DNA of 64,000 nt from UBA5239 sp040391785 (GCA_040391785.1 JBEBXH010000021.1:1-64000); one strand, 5' to 3'; shown: positions 1 to 8,882, numbered from the stretch's first letter. Translations and numbers: made by a program. Notes: generated by a model from the sequence alone, not told the origin.

Positions 1-56
1 AGGCCAATACGGCCTGCCGTGGAGAGCACGAGAGGCTGCGGAAGCCTCTCGTATTT
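1..56 (-). repeat. Dispersed GC-rich stem-loop element, copy A (cut by window edge)
   Basis: The sequence has a GGCC-centred segment followed by a hairpin with GAGAGGC/GCCTCTC arms, ending in CTCGTATTT. The same order recurs at 6523-6580 and, reversed, at 49813-49868, with substitutions in the stems that keep pairing. It lies 7 bp past the stop codon of the minus-strand gene that ends at 64. On that strand it could form a 3' hairpin, but no T-run follows it. Confidence 0.6.
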
Positions 57-63
57 CCCATTA

Positions 64-1575
64 TTATTCGATGAAGATATTGCGGCTGGTGAAGACTGGT
101 TCGCTGGTCAGGTTGACGCCGAGCTTGCGCAGGCCCACTTCGTCGCCCGCGGGGGGCATGTGGCTGATGTGCATTTCGCAATTGTTCAGCTTGGAGAGCA
201 TCTGCATCGCCAGGCTGGCCATCGGGTTCGAGGGCACGCTGACGCTGAGCGCGGTCAGGGTTTCCAACAGGGTCAGGCTGATCTGTTTGTTGTGCAGGAC
301 GTTGTGTTTGAGCTTGCTGACGGAGTCGATGACTTCCGGGGCCAGCAGGTGAATATCCGGCAGACCGGCCAGGTGTTTGATGGCGTTCAACACGCAGCTG
401 GAGGCCGCATGCAGCAGCGGTGAATTCTTGCCGGTGATGATCGTGCCGTCTTCGAGTTCGAGCGCCGCGCCACAGTAGATGTGGTCGCTGCCTTTTTCCG
501 GCTGGCTCTCTGCGTCCTTGGCGGCTTGACGGGCCGCGGCCACGACTTTGCGGTCGAGCTCGGTCACGCCGAGCTCATCCATCAGGAGCTTGACGCGGTC
601 GGAGGCGGCTTGGTCGCCGTGGCCGCTGGCGTGATCGCACAGGCAACGGAAATAACGGCGGATGATTTCCTGCGTGGCGGCGTCGCGGACCACGTTGTCG
701 TCGGTAATGGCGAACCCGACCCGGTTCACGCCCATTTCGGTGGGCGAGGCATAAAGCTGCTCGGGTTTCATGATCCGCGCGCAAATCCGGCGCACCACCG
801 GGAAAATTTCGATGTCACGGTTGTAGTTGATCGCCGTCTCGCCGCGCGCTTCCAGATGAAACGGGTCGACCATGTTCACGTCGCCGAGGTCCGCCGTGGC
901 GGCTTCATAAGCGATATTGACCGGATGTTTGAGCGGCAGGCTCCACACCGGGAACGTTTCGAATTTGGCGTATCCGGCCCGGATTCCGCGCTGGTAATCG
1001 TGATACACCTGCGAGAGGCAGGTCGCGGCCTTGCCGGAGTTCGGCCCCGGGCCGGTCACCACCACGATCGGGCGCTCGGTTTCGATGTAGGCGTTGGCAC
1101 CGTACCCGGCCTCGCTGGCAATGGTGTCGATGTCGGTGGGATACCCCTCGATCGAGCGGTGGGTATAGACCTGTACGCCGCGCCGCGCCAGACGGTTCAG
1201 AAACACCTTGACCGCGGGTTGTTCGCAATAGCGGGTCACCACCACTGCGCGCACGTTCAAATTCCAGTCGCGCAGATCGTCGATGGTCCGCAGGGTATCG
1301 ATGTCGTAGGATAAGCCGAAATCGGCGCGCATTTTGCGGGCCTCGATCGCCCCGGCGTAAATACAGATGATGATATCGACTTTGTCGCGAAGGCGCTGCA
1401 GCAGTTTGATTTTGGAATCCGGATCGAACCCCGGCAACACGCGTGCCGCATGGTAGTCGCAGATCAATTTGCCGCCGAATTCCAGATATAATTTATCGCC
1501 GAATTTGCCGGCACGCTCAAGGATGGCCTCCGACTGTTCGCGCAGATACTTCTCGCTGTCAAAACCGATTTTCAT
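64..1575 (-). CDS. DUF1846 family protein
   Basis: A 503-residue cytosolic protein with no signal peptide or membrane segment. The full-length sequence looks like the DUF1846 family, whose biochemical role is not established. The start (MKIGFDSEKYLREQ) and the central nucleotide-binding-like loop GPGPNSGK at residues 175-182 are typical, and the length matches the family. The start at 1575 has no strong ribosome-binding site. It stands alone: the next gene on the strand is 81 bp upstream, and a repeat hairpin follows the stop. Family assignment is by recognition of overall sequence; the nucleotide-binding suggestion is inference. Confidence 0.8.
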   Translation of the reverse strand: MKIGFDSEKYLREQSEAILERAGKFGDKLYLEFGGKLICDYHAARVLPGFDPDSKIKLLQRLRDKVDIIICIYAGAIEARKMRADFGLSYDIDTLRTIDDLRDWNLNVRAVVVTRYCEQPAVKVFLNRLARRGVQVYTHRSIEGYPTDIDTIASEAGYGANAYIETERPIVVVTGPGPNSGKAATCLSQVYHDYQRGIRAGYAKFETFPVWSLPLKHPVNIAYEAATADLGDVNMVDPFHLEARGETAINYNRDIEIFPVVRRICARIMKPEQLYASPTEMGVNRVGFAITDDNVVRDAATQEIIRRYFRCLCDHASGHGDQAASDRVKLLMDELGVTELDRKVVAAARQAAKDAESQPEKGSDHIYCGAALELEDGTIITGKNSPLLHAASSCVLNAIKHLAGLPDIHLLAPEVIDSVSKLKHNVLHNKQISLTLLETLTALSVSVPSNPMASLAMQMLSKLNNCEMHISHMPPAGDEVGLRKLGVNLTSEPVFTSRNIFIE

Positions 1576-1656
1576 AGTAAATAGCCTCTGTCGCTGTAGT
1601 ATTGTTCAAATCTGGATAATATAACCTCGGTTGACCGCGAAAACAATACTGTTTCG

Positions 1657-2115
1657 TCAATTCTCCGGAAGTTTTTCGAAATCGATATCGGCAAGCGTCC
1701 AGTTCCGCAGGATCCGGTTTGCCTCCTCCGCTGAGATTTTTTTGTAACGCGACACGCGGTCCAGTACAAAAAATGGCCGGGGCCAGCGCTCCTCCAGATA
1801 TACCTCGGTTCCACTGCGGTAAACCGGAAAATCGGGAATGGACGGCGTGATTTCCGTCCGCACGAAAAAGCGGCCGTCCCGGTTGACCACCCGGTAAGGG
1901 TATTTTAACACGGGATAGACCATTTTTCGCCTGAAATCCTGTTTGATATAGGCATAATAATTGTCGGCGAAATAGATCAGCACCTTGAAGTGCTCCGGGT
2001 CATTGGACTGCAATTCCCAGACGCCGATGACGCTCGAACTGCCGAAGGTGATGTCGTTCCGGCAGCCGCCGTCCAACAGCACCGCGATCAATAAAATGCC
2101 GCAGAACCATCTCAT
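1657..2115 (-). CDS. Small exported or lipoprotein-like hypothetical protein
   Basis: A 152-residue protein whose ATG at 2115 overlaps the stop of the upstream hydrolase gene in an ATGA junction. A longer reading frame exists, but this overlap and the hydrophobic N-terminus decide the start. Residues 1-18 form a signal-like segment followed by a Cys (LLDGGC). This is a weak lipobox because Asp sits at position -3. The rest is rich in Tyr, Phe and charged residues and has no domain I recognise. Coupling to the GH20-like gene suggests they are made together. Function unknown. Confidence 0.6.
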   Translation of the reverse strand: MRWFCGILLIAVLLDGGCRNDITFGSSSVIGVWELQSNDPEHFKVLIYFADNYYAYIKQDFRRKMVYPVLKYPYRVVNRDGRFFVRTEITPSIPDFPVYRSGTEVYLEERWPRPFFVLDRVSRYKKISAEEANRILRNWTLADIDFEKLPEN

Positions 2116-3056
2116 GCGTGAGCTGCCTTCACCTGATCGATGGCCCCGTTCAGTTTTTCCTCGTTGTGTTTTTCGGTGGTGCGCCACGGCGCCGTCATGA
2201 ATCCCAGCAAATGCGGATCGTTTGTCAGGTGCTCGCGGCAAAACTCCACCGTGCCGCCGTAATTGGTATCGCACGACCAGTTACTGCCGGCAGGAACCTG
2301 ATCATACCCCATTTCCGAGAGTTTCAGGTAAGTCGCCACGTAAGCTTTACCGGCATCCGGCAATTTGTCAATATCGAAAATATCACCGTAATACCAGTTG
2401 CTCTGCACGACGTCCATCGGCACGTTCTTGCGGAACAACTCCGCGTCGCGGTGCCACAGAACATCCGACCACATCCACGAGCGGCACCCTGCCCCGCGGG
2501 CGGTTTCGATGTAGAAATTGAGGTCGTCCCACCACAGTTGCCCCTGGCGGACCACCACATAATCATAATAACGCTGATGCGAAAAAGTCTCCTCATCCAT
2601 GCCGATATGCAGAAAACGCGGCCCGTCAAAAAGCTCGACCACTTCCCGGATCACGTCGCGGCAGCAGTCGTAATATTGCGGGGTGGAAAGCATCCGCGAA
2701 TAAACCCCGAGCCAGGTATCATGACACGCCGAAAAGTTGAGTTTTGGGATCGGCTCCAAACCCAGGTCGCGGCAGCGCTTCAATTCGTCGCGCAGCTTGG
2801 CTCCGCTCCAGGCGTCGGCCACCCCGAGCTCGGGACGACTCCGATATTTGATGCCGTCGGCCACGTCGATGACCACCATATTGCCGCCGGCCCCGGCAAA
2901 GCGCTTCAGCGCGCGCTGCCAGACCCCCTCATCAAACTGCAGCTGCGGATGATACACCCGGTCGCGCATGCCCGTACGCTCCTGAAATATCGGATCGTCC
3001 GGCTGGTTGTCTTCCCACAGATTCATTCCCAGATGCAACAGAATCGACTTGATCAT
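2112..3056 (-). CDS. GH20-like TIM-barrel hydrolase
   Basis: A protein of about 314 residues with no signal peptide. The motif HIGMDEE resembles the catalytic Asp-Glu signature of family 20 beta-N-acetylhexosaminidases, and barrel-strand-like segments (NMVVIDVAD, PIPKLNFSA, SWMWSDVL) surround it. A second ATG 12 bp upstream at 3068 supplies the Shine-Dalgarno GGAG for the ATG at 3056, so I take 3056. It is shorter than full GH20 enzymes and lacks the GH20b domain. Exact family and substrate are not certain. It is translationally coupled to the small downstream lipoprotein-like gene. Confidence 0.55.
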   Translation of the reverse strand: MIKSILLHLGMNLWEDNQPDDPIFQERTGMRDRVYHPQLQFDEGVWQRALKRFAGAGGNMVVIDVADGIKYRSRPELGVADAWSGAKLRDELKRCRDLGLEPIPKLNFSACHDTWLGVYSRMLSTPQYYDCCRDVIREVVELFDGPRFLHIGMDEETFSHQRYYDYVVVRQGQLWWDDLNFYIETARGAGCRSWMWSDVLWHRDAELFRKNVPMDVVQSNWYYGDIFDIDKLPDAGKAYVATYLKLSEMGYDQVPAGSNWSCDTNYGGTVEFCREHLTNDPHLLGFMTAPWRTTEKHNEEKLNGAIDQVKAAHA

Positions 3057-3137
3057 ATTCAGCTCCATTTTTTGACAGTTCGCAGATAATATAATATCCG
3101 CCAGGGCTCATTCAAGCACCCCGGCGGAAAATCTCCG

Positions 3138-4547
3138 TCAAAACAGGATCGTCAGAGCCGCCCGTACCCTGGCGAACAGCGCATAGCCGCCGCGCGGAGC
3201 CGGACTGGCCGCCGGTTTGAATTTCACAACCCTGGCCGCCCAGATCACGGCCACGACCAGCGTCAGGAGTTCTGACAGCGGCAGTACCATGAAAATGCCG
3301 TCCTCGGCCAGCAGTAGCGGCAAGGTCAGGATCAAAATCACCGGCATGACGATGCCGCGCAAAATCGCGATCGTAGCCGAAGCCAGAGCCTTGTGCAGTC
3401 CCGTAAAGCAGGTCGCCAGCACGATATTGATGCCGCTGAACAGAAACATATATTTGAATACGCCGAGGAAGCGTACCGCCCATTCCTGCGCCAACGGATT
3501 ATCCGGCAGGAACAGCCTCGCCGGAAGTTCCGGTGCCAGCGCCAGCAGGCCGAAAATCAGCATCCCGGCCCCGAAAACCGTCAACATGGAAATACCGAGG
3601 AACTTCCCCGCCCTGCCCGGTTTGCCAGCCGCCATGTTGGCGCTGACCAGCGGTGCCATTGGGTCGCTGAACCCGTAAGCCATCATCAGTCCGGCCAGCA
3701 GGATATAGCTCACCACCGAAAATGCGGCCAGCCCTTCCGTGCCGATCCGGGTCACGATGATCCAGTTGAACATGAAAATCAGCAGTCCGCCGGAGGTTTC
3801 GTTGACGAATTCCGAGGAGCCGTTGCAGAACGTGCTGAGCACCTCGTGCCAGCGTCCGATGCGCCTGGTCAGGCGCAATCCGCAGCCGGGCCGGAAAAAA
3901 TGCGTCAGCAGCAGCACCAGCCCGAAGACCTGCGATCCGCCGGTCGCCAGGGCAGCTCCGCCGATCCCCCAGCCCCAACCCGCGATAAACGCATAGTCCA
4001 GGACCACATTCACCAGCGCGCTCAGGATCAGCCCGGACGCCGCGAACACCGGCCGGCCGTCCACGCGGATAAAATACGAGAGTCCGAATACCAGCGGCAA
4101 CACAGGTGCGAAGAACATCTGGTTGCGCAGATACAGTCAGGCCGGCACGAGCAGCTCGTCGCGCCCGCCGAGCAGCCGGATCATCGATTCACCGGCCAGC
4201 AAGCTGCCCGCCTGCACCGCGACGCAGAATGCCGCGATCGCCAACATGGTTTTGGTGAAAATTGCCGACGCGGCAGCGGGATTTCCTTCTCCGATGTAAG
4301 CCGCATAACGGACCGATCCGCCTACTGCCAACACCACGCCGATACCGGACAAGAAGGTCATCACCGGCAGCACCAGATTGATTGCCGCCAGTCCGTGGGC
4401 GCCCACATAGTGCCCCACGAAAATTCCGTCCACAATGCCCGCCGACGACATCAAAGTCATGGCAAACATCCACGGAATGCTGTGCTGGAAGAAGGTCTTG
4501 ATGACCGGACCATTCAACATTTGATTGTTTCTCAGGTTCGTTTTCAT
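3138..4547 (-). pseudogene. MATE family efflux transporter interrupted by an in-frame TGA
   Basis: The frame from ATG 4547 (preceded by AAGGAGATC) encodes the N-terminal part of a multidrug and toxin extrusion transporter (TFFQHSIPWMF, IVDGIFVGHYVG, AINLVLP). It stops at TGA 4137-4139 after about 136 residues. The same frame continues at once with LYLRNQMFFAPVLPLVFGL and runs to 3138, so the full product would be about 469 residues, normal for the family. There is no frameshift. Other genes here end in TGA, so code reassignment is unlikely. The downstream part could start from ATG 4118 but would lack the first helices. Either a true nonsense mutation or an assembly error. Confidence 0.8.
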
Positions 4548-4578
4548 TTTTGATCTCCTTGATTTGAAACGATTTTTT

Positions 4579-4708
4579 GGACACACAGTGTCCGGGAGAC
4601 TGAACGTTTTGTTCAGTCTCGCTGGCAGTATTCGATTGTTCGACTGGATACGCTTTGGGTTTCCGGGCGTCAAATTACCGCCGGATTTACTGAGGCCCGA
4701 TTGCGGGC
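4579..4708 (-). promoter_or_regulatory. Structured 5' leader of the MATE gene: three hairpins
   Basis: Read on the minus strand, the stretch between the predicted transcription start (about 4730) and the MATE start codon contains three perfect inverted repeats. They are a GCCCG/CGGGC hairpin at 4695-4708, a 10-bp-arm repeat (GAGACTGAAC, 5-nt loop) at 4596-4620, and GGACAC/GTGTCC with a 3-nt loop at 4579-4593. None is followed by a T-run on the minus strand, so they do not look like simple terminators. They may be RNA elements or an operator (the 4596-4620 repeat). I cannot assign a known riboswitch. Confidence 0.45.
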
Positions 4709-4736
4709 TCAACAGAAGGTGTATCGGTTATGTTAT

Positions 4737-4765
4737 AGTATAGCACCAAAGTAAGGTTTTGTCAA
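4737..4765 (-). promoter_or_regulatory. Sigma70-like promoter for the MATE gene
   Basis: On the minus strand: TTGACA (4765-4760), a 17-bp spacer, then TATACT (4742-4737). It overlaps the last codons of the upstream DUF2079 gene and predicts a leader of about 180 nt before the start codon at 4547. Confidence 0.5.
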
Positions 4766-6291
4766 ATTTCGCCTCGGATGGTCGATTTTTTCTGAAAAAT
4801 CACTACATCGTCGAAATGAAATACCAGAGTGTAAGCGGGATTGGCCGCGACTTCTTCCAAACGCTTGTTGTCCCGATAATCGATCACATTTGCCTGGTCG
4901 AAAACGTAAAGGTCCGCCTCAAAGTTCCCCGGCAGGGCCTGCACCCGGCAATGACGCAGGAAATGCATCCCGATGTCGTTTTGCGCGACCACCGTCAGGT
5001 CTTCCGGAAAATGCGGCAGTTGTTCCTTGACCAATGCCGCGTGAGTATCCCGCGCCATCATCAGCCGCCAATGCTCGCCGCCGAAAGGAATCGAGAGGAT
5101 TCCGCCGTGACGTTTCGCCTGGTACTCCAGCAGGTAATCCACATGCCGCACGGTCACCAGGTCGCAGAACATCACATGCACAATCACCACCAGTGCCGGC
5201 ACGAAGAAAATTGCCGTTCGCCTGAGCTTCGGCGAAAACGTCCGGTGCCGCCATTTCCAGCGAAGCGTCCGCAGTCCGAAAACCGCCAGTACCGGCACCA
5301 CCGCCAGCACTGCGGAACCGTAATGATCCGCCAGCAGCGTCTGCTGGAAACTGGTCGAAATCAACTGTATCCCAATCGTCGGCAGCAAAATTGCCAGCAG
5401 GCTTTTCCAATGCGCCGCCGGTAGAAATGCCGCTGGCAGCAGGACACTGATCAATACCGTCAGCGAAGTGACGGAGAAAAACTGCTTCATCATCCGGAGA
5501 ATACTGCTTCCGGAAAGCTCATAGCGCCCATAATGCCAATACTCCATCCCCAGCAGATGCGGGTAATAAATTTTCAGCACAAAAACAGTCCACAACAATG
5601 CCGCCGCGATCAATATCGTCCCCCACGTCCGCCGCCGGGTAAAACAGCAGAAATAAAGTCCGCAAGCCGCCACCGGCACCACAAAATCCTCCTTGATCAG
5701 CGGCGCACACGCCAGCAACAACAGAAAGAACTTCCAGCGCCGCGCGGCATACAGTGCAAAGGCCGAAAAGAACAACAACGGAAACAAACATTCGATATGG
5801 AAATCGAACAAAACCAATCGCGAAAAATAAGGGTTGAGCAGATAAATCGCCGCCACCAGCAGCGGGGTATTGTTCCGGGGGAAATAATGCTGAGCAAACC
5901 GGTAAAGCGGCCACGCCGCCAGCGCCATGGAGAGCGCCTGAACCACCACCAGCACATACCCGTGCCGAAAGATCGCATAAATCGGTGCCAGCAGCAGCAG
6001 AACCGGTGAAAAATGATCGAATTTTCCGCGAAAATCGACCATCATGCCGCCTCCTGTCACCATATTGTGCATGATCGACTCATAGATGCCGAAATCCCAT
6101 AATCCATACTGCCACGCATCGTACTTATAAATACCAAATAACGTATAGGTCAGCGCGACCACCGCAATCATCGCCCACAACCACCGCATCGGCCGTTTCA
6201 GCTGAAGCACCGGCAATGCAGCGCCACCCCAACCCGCGATCACCGCGATCACCAAAGCGATTCCTGCCGCTCCGAAATAAGATATTGCCAT
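4762..6291 (-). CDS. DUF2079 polytopic membrane protein
   Basis: A 509-residue integral membrane protein with about ten hydrophobic segments. Segments such as WQYGLWDFGIYES, FDHFSPVLLLLAPIYAIF and LVLFDFHIECLFPLLFF are typical of DUF2079, a family thought to share the GT-C glycosyltransferase-like membrane fold. No donor or acceptor is known. The stop lies inside the promoter of the MATE gene. A GAAGGA ribosome-binding site precedes ATG 6291. Its role in envelope glycan biology is inference. Confidence 0.8.
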   Translation of the reverse strand: MAISYFGAAGIALVIAVIAGWGGAALPVLQLKRPMRWLWAMIAVVALTYTLFGIYKYDAWQYGLWDFGIYESIMHNMVTGGGMMVDFRGKFDHFSPVLLLLAPIYAIFRHGYVLVVVQALSMALAAWPLYRFAQHYFPRNNTPLLVAAIYLLNPYFSRLVLFDFHIECLFPLLFFSAFALYAARRWKFFLLLLACAPLIKEDFVVPVAACGLYFCCFTRRRTWGTILIAAALLWTVFVLKIYYPHLLGMEYWHYGRYELSGSSILRMMKQFFSVTSLTVLISVLLPAAFLPAAHWKSLLAILLPTIGIQLISTSFQQTLLADHYGSAVLAVVPVLAVFGLRTLRWKWRHRTFSPKLRRTAIFFVPALVVIVHVMFCDLVTVRHVDYLLEYQAKRHGGILSIPFGGEHWRLMMARDTHAALVKEQLPHFPEDLTVVAQNDIGMHFLRHCRVQALPGNFEADLYVFDQANVIDYRDNKRLEEVAANPAYTLVFHFDDVVIFQKKSTIRGEI

Positions 6292-6370
6292 CTTTGAATC
6301 CTTCTATGAAATACGCCTTACCATACTTCAAGATTCCTCCATTTACAAATAGAGAAATGCGAGGAACTCC

Positions 6371-6580
6371 GCGTTCCAGCGGCAGATCGACTGATCTGCA
6401 CTGAACGGATGCTGCGCATCCTGACTGTATATAATGGGGATATGCGCCTTCGGCAGGGTCAAGGGGCGGCAGCCTCCTTGCGCGAGTCGGAAACTCGCGG
6501 ATCTCCTTCTTCAAAAGTACCGAGGTGCAGGCCATGCGGCCTGCCGCAGGAGCGCGAGGGGCGCGCAGCCCCTCGTATTT
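6371..6580. repeat. Composite dispersed stem-loop repeat, copy B (two inverted pieces)
   Basis: The 303-bp gap between the DUF2079 gene and argJ is mostly repeat. Positions 6371-6456 match 49835-49918 in the same orientation, sharing the GGATGCTGCGCATCC palindrome and the GGATATGCGC block. Positions 6523-6580 match 49813-49868 in the opposite orientation and also match copy A at 1-56. They contain the hairpin GAGGGG...CCCCTC and the tail CTCGTATTT. Between them sits another hairpin with CGCGAGT/ACTCGCG arms (6481-6499). I see no gene here. Confidence 0.6.
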
Positions 6581-6594
6581 ACCTTGCCTTTTAC

Positions 6595-7824
6595 TTAGGT
6601 GGTATACTCGGCGTTGATCTTGACGTATTCGTAGGTCAGGTCCGAGGTCCAGATGTTGTATGCGGCATCGCCGGCGTTCAGGTGGCAGGAAATGGTGAAT
6701 TCCTTGCCAGCCATTTCGGCGGCCAATACTTTTTCCGGGGTACCGGCGTCCTTGCCTTGCTTGATCACCGGTTTGTCGTTGTAAAATACATCGACGTTTT
6801 CCTGTTCGAACTGAGCGCCGGAATAGCCCAGCGCGGCAGCCACGCGGCCCCAGTTCGGGTCGCCGCCGAACCAGGCGGTTTTGCAGAGCATGGAGTTGGC
6901 GACGGCGCGGGCGGCTTTTTCCGCGTCCTCGCGGTTACGGGCGCCGTGAATGTCCACAGTCACCAGCTTGGTGGCTCCTTCGCCGTCGCGAACCATGGCC
7001 AGCGCCAGGTGTTTCATCAGCATGCCGAGGGCATCGCTGAAAAGTGCGGCTTCCGGGGAGCCCTTGACGATTTCCACGCCGGACTTGCCGTTGGCCATGA
7101 GGATACAGGTGTCGTTGGTGCTCATATCGTTGTCGATGGTGATGCGGTTGAAGGAACCGTCCACGCCGTTTTCCAGCAGGCCGGCCAGCAATGCGTTGTC
7201 CATCTTCGCGTCAGTAGTGATGTAGCAAAGCATGGTGGCGTGCGGCAGCACCATTTTCGGAGAGATCATCCCGGCGCCCTTGGTCATGCCGCCTATGGAG
7301 ATTTTCTTGCCGCTGATTTCAAACGTCACCGCCGCGCTTTTCGGCACGGTGTCGGTGGTCATAATCGCGCGTGCGGCTTCCTGTCCGCCGTCGCTGCGCA
7401 GGGCTTTGGCCGCCAGCGCCACGCCGTTCAGGATCTTTTCCATGTTCAGATTGACGCCGATCCGGCCGGTGGATGAAACCATGACGGCTTCCGGGGCGAT
7501 GTTCAGCGCCGCCGCCACGGCTTCAGTGGTTTTCTGGGCGTTTTCCAGGCCGGGCTTGCCGGTACAGGCGTTGGCGTTGCCGCTGTTCACGATCACGGCC
7601 TGCATGACTTTGCTTTCCAGCACGCGCTTGCGGCAGAGCTGGACGGGAGCCGCCGCGAAAATGCAGCTGGTAAAGGCTCCGGCGAAATTGGCCGGAACTT
7701 CGGAATAGAGCATGGCCATATCGGCCTTGCCGCTGGCTTTGAGCCCGGCGGTGACCCCGCAGGCTTTGAATCCGGCAGGGGTTGTGACGCTGCCGTTTTC
7801 CACAAATTCGATTTTATTATTCAT
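6595..7824 (-). CDS. argJ: Arginine biosynthesis bifunctional protein ArgJ
   Basis: Ornithine acetyltransferase / N-acetylglutamate synthase of the arginine pathway, cytosolic. The protein has the family start (TPAGFKACGVTAGLK), the SGNANACTG segment, the MTKGAGMISP block and the self-cleavage region PHATMLCYITTDA, where the Thr after Ala becomes the N-terminal nucleophile of the beta chain. The conserved C-terminal GGDPNWGR is present. Length is about 409 residues, normal. The ATG at 7824 has GGAGAT in front and overlaps the queF stop by 8 bp, so I prefer it to the ATG at 7839. No other arg genes are in the window, so whether it is mono- or bifunctional cannot be decided here. Confidence 0.95.
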   Translation of the reverse strand: MNNKIEFVENGSVTTPAGFKACGVTAGLKASGKADMAMLYSEVPANFAGAFTSCIFAAAPVQLCRKRVLESKVMQAVIVNSGNANACTGKPGLENAQKTTEAVAAALNIAPEAVMVSSTGRIGVNLNMEKILNGVALAAKALRSDGGQEAARAIMTTDTVPKSAAVTFEISGKKISIGGMTKGAGMISPKMVLPHATMLCYITTDAKMDNALLAGLLENGVDGSFNRITIDNDMSTNDTCILMANGKSGVEIVKGSPEAALFSDALGMLMKHLALAMVRDGEGATKLVTVDIHGARNREDAEKAARAVANSMLCKTAWFGGDPNWGRVAAALGYSGAQFEQENVDVFYNDKPVIKQGKDAGTPEKVLAAEMAGKEFTISCHLNAGDAAYNIWTSDLTYEYVKINAEYTT

Positions 7825-8263
7825 CAATCTTATCTCCATAAGTTGCTTTTACATGAATGGCGATGCCGCCGCGGGGCCTGAATTTGCCGACCACTTCCGC
7901 GCGGCGCGGCTTGCAGGCCGTCAGTACCGCGTCGAGAATCGTATTCACCACTTCCTCGTGAAACGAATTATGATTGCGGAACGAGTATAAGTACAGTTTG
8001 AGCGATTTGCTCTCCACGCACTTTTTGTCCGGCACATATCGCAAGGTGATTTCGCCGAAGTCGGGCTGTCCGGTCACCGGGCACAGCGAAGTGAATTCGG
8101 GGCAATCGAAGGTAATGACGTAATCACGGCCGGCATAAAGGTTGTCAAAAGTCTCGAGTTTCGCTGTTTCCGGGCTCTCCGCATAGCTGGTATGCGAGGC
8201 TTTCAGCAGCGTAAGCGCTGAGAAACGCTGATTTTTGTCACTTTTTATCGTTTTTTTTGTCAT
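7817..8263 (-). CDS. queF: NADPH-dependent 7-cyano-7-deazaguanine reductase
   Basis: QueF reduces preQ0 to preQ1 in queuosine biosynthesis, in the cytosol. The protein is short (148 residues, the unimodular type). It has the substrate and thioimide-forming region FTSLCPVTGQPDFG with its catalytic Cys, the QueF motif ESKSLKLYLYSFRNH, and the C-terminal RGGIAIHV block. A longer in-frame start exists, but ATG 8263 has AGGAAAG in front and gives the normal length. It is translationally coupled to argJ. No preQ1 riboswitch is apparent in the 160-bp upstream gap. Confidence 0.93.
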   Translation of the reverse strand: MTKKTIKSDKNQRFSALTLLKASHTSYAESPETAKLETFDNLYAGRDYVITFDCPEFTSLCPVTGQPDFGEITLRYVPDKKCVESKSLKLYLYSFRNHNSFHEEVVNTILDAVLTACKPRRAEVVGKFRPRGGIAIHVKATYGDKIDE

Positions 8264-8341
8264 CCGGGGCTTTCCTTGTGTTGAATTTATCGCAAATCCA
8301 TATAATTTATCATTTGAAATGAAAAATGTAAGAGAAAGTTC

Positions 8342-8370
8342 TTGAAATTTTCCAATAAACAAAGTATATT
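8342..8370 (+). promoter_or_regulatory. Sigma70-like promoter for the TIGR04073-type gene
   Basis: TTGAAA (8342-8347), 17-bp spacer, TATATT (8365-8370), about 55 bp before ATG 8425. The surrounding divergent gap (8264-8424) is strongly AT-rich and presumably also carries the queF-argJ promoter. Confidence 0.5.
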
Positions 8371-8424
8371 CACGTTATTAATATAAACCAAAGTTTAAAT
8401 CGAATACAAAAAAAGGGCGGTTTA

Positions 8425-8859
8425 ATGAAATATTCTAAGTTATTTCTGGTAGGGGCAATCCTGTGTGCATTCATGGCAGTAAACGCGGCGTCGATGTCGT
8501 CGGTGAACTCGGAAGACTTTTCGAGTAATCCGTTGGTGAAGCTGGGGCGCGGAGTTGCCAACGTGGCTTTCGGGCCGCTGGAAATATTGATCCGTCCTTA
8601 TGATGTCAATCACCAGCAGGGCGGAATCGCCGCTTTGACTTATGGTGTATTCAGCGGTATTTTTCACGTCATCGCCCGCGAAGTGATCGGCGTGGTCGAA
8701 ATCGTCACCTTCCTTATTCCGCTGCCGGGCTGCTCCGACGATCCCTTTGACACGACCTCGTGGGGATACGGACCGATTCTCTATCCGGAGTGGGTTATCG
8801 ACACGGAGCACAACGCGTTTAACGTGTTCTATCCGAAAGATGCCATCGTCGCTCCGTAA
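8425..8859 (+). CDS. Exosortase-associated TIGR04073-type exported protein
   Basis: A 144-residue protein with a clear signal peptide (residues 1-21, cleavage near VNA-A). The mature part has KLGRGVANVAFGPLEI followed by an amphipathic/hydrophobic stretch and a Pro/Tyr-rich tail. This agrees with what I know of the TIGR04073 family, small exported proteins found in genomes with exosortase/PEP-CTERM systems. No exosortase gene or PEP-CTERM protein is in the window. It has its own promoter and terminator and so is monocistronic. Molecular function is unknown. Confidence 0.65.
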   Translation: MKYSKLFLVGAILCAFMAVNAASMSSVNSEDFSSNPLVKLGRGVANVAFGPLEILIRPYDVNHQQGGIAALTYGVFSGIFHVIAREVIGVVEIVTFLIPLPGCSDDPFDTTSWGYGPILYPEWVIDTEHNAFNVFYPKDAIVAP

Positions 8860-8882
8860 TGCCGGAGTGTCGCAATTTTCTG

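Noticed and set aside
4137..4139. TGA read as a sense codon (reassigned code or selenocysteine)
   Set aside because: Several intact genes in the window end in TGA, including those at 2112, 11639 and 16782. No selenocysteine insertion context or conserved Cys/Sec position is apparent, so nonsense mutation or sequence error is simpler.
8264..8424. preQ1 riboswitch upstream of queF
   Set aside because: No compact GC hairpin plus A-rich tail was found on the minus strand ahead of ATG 8263.
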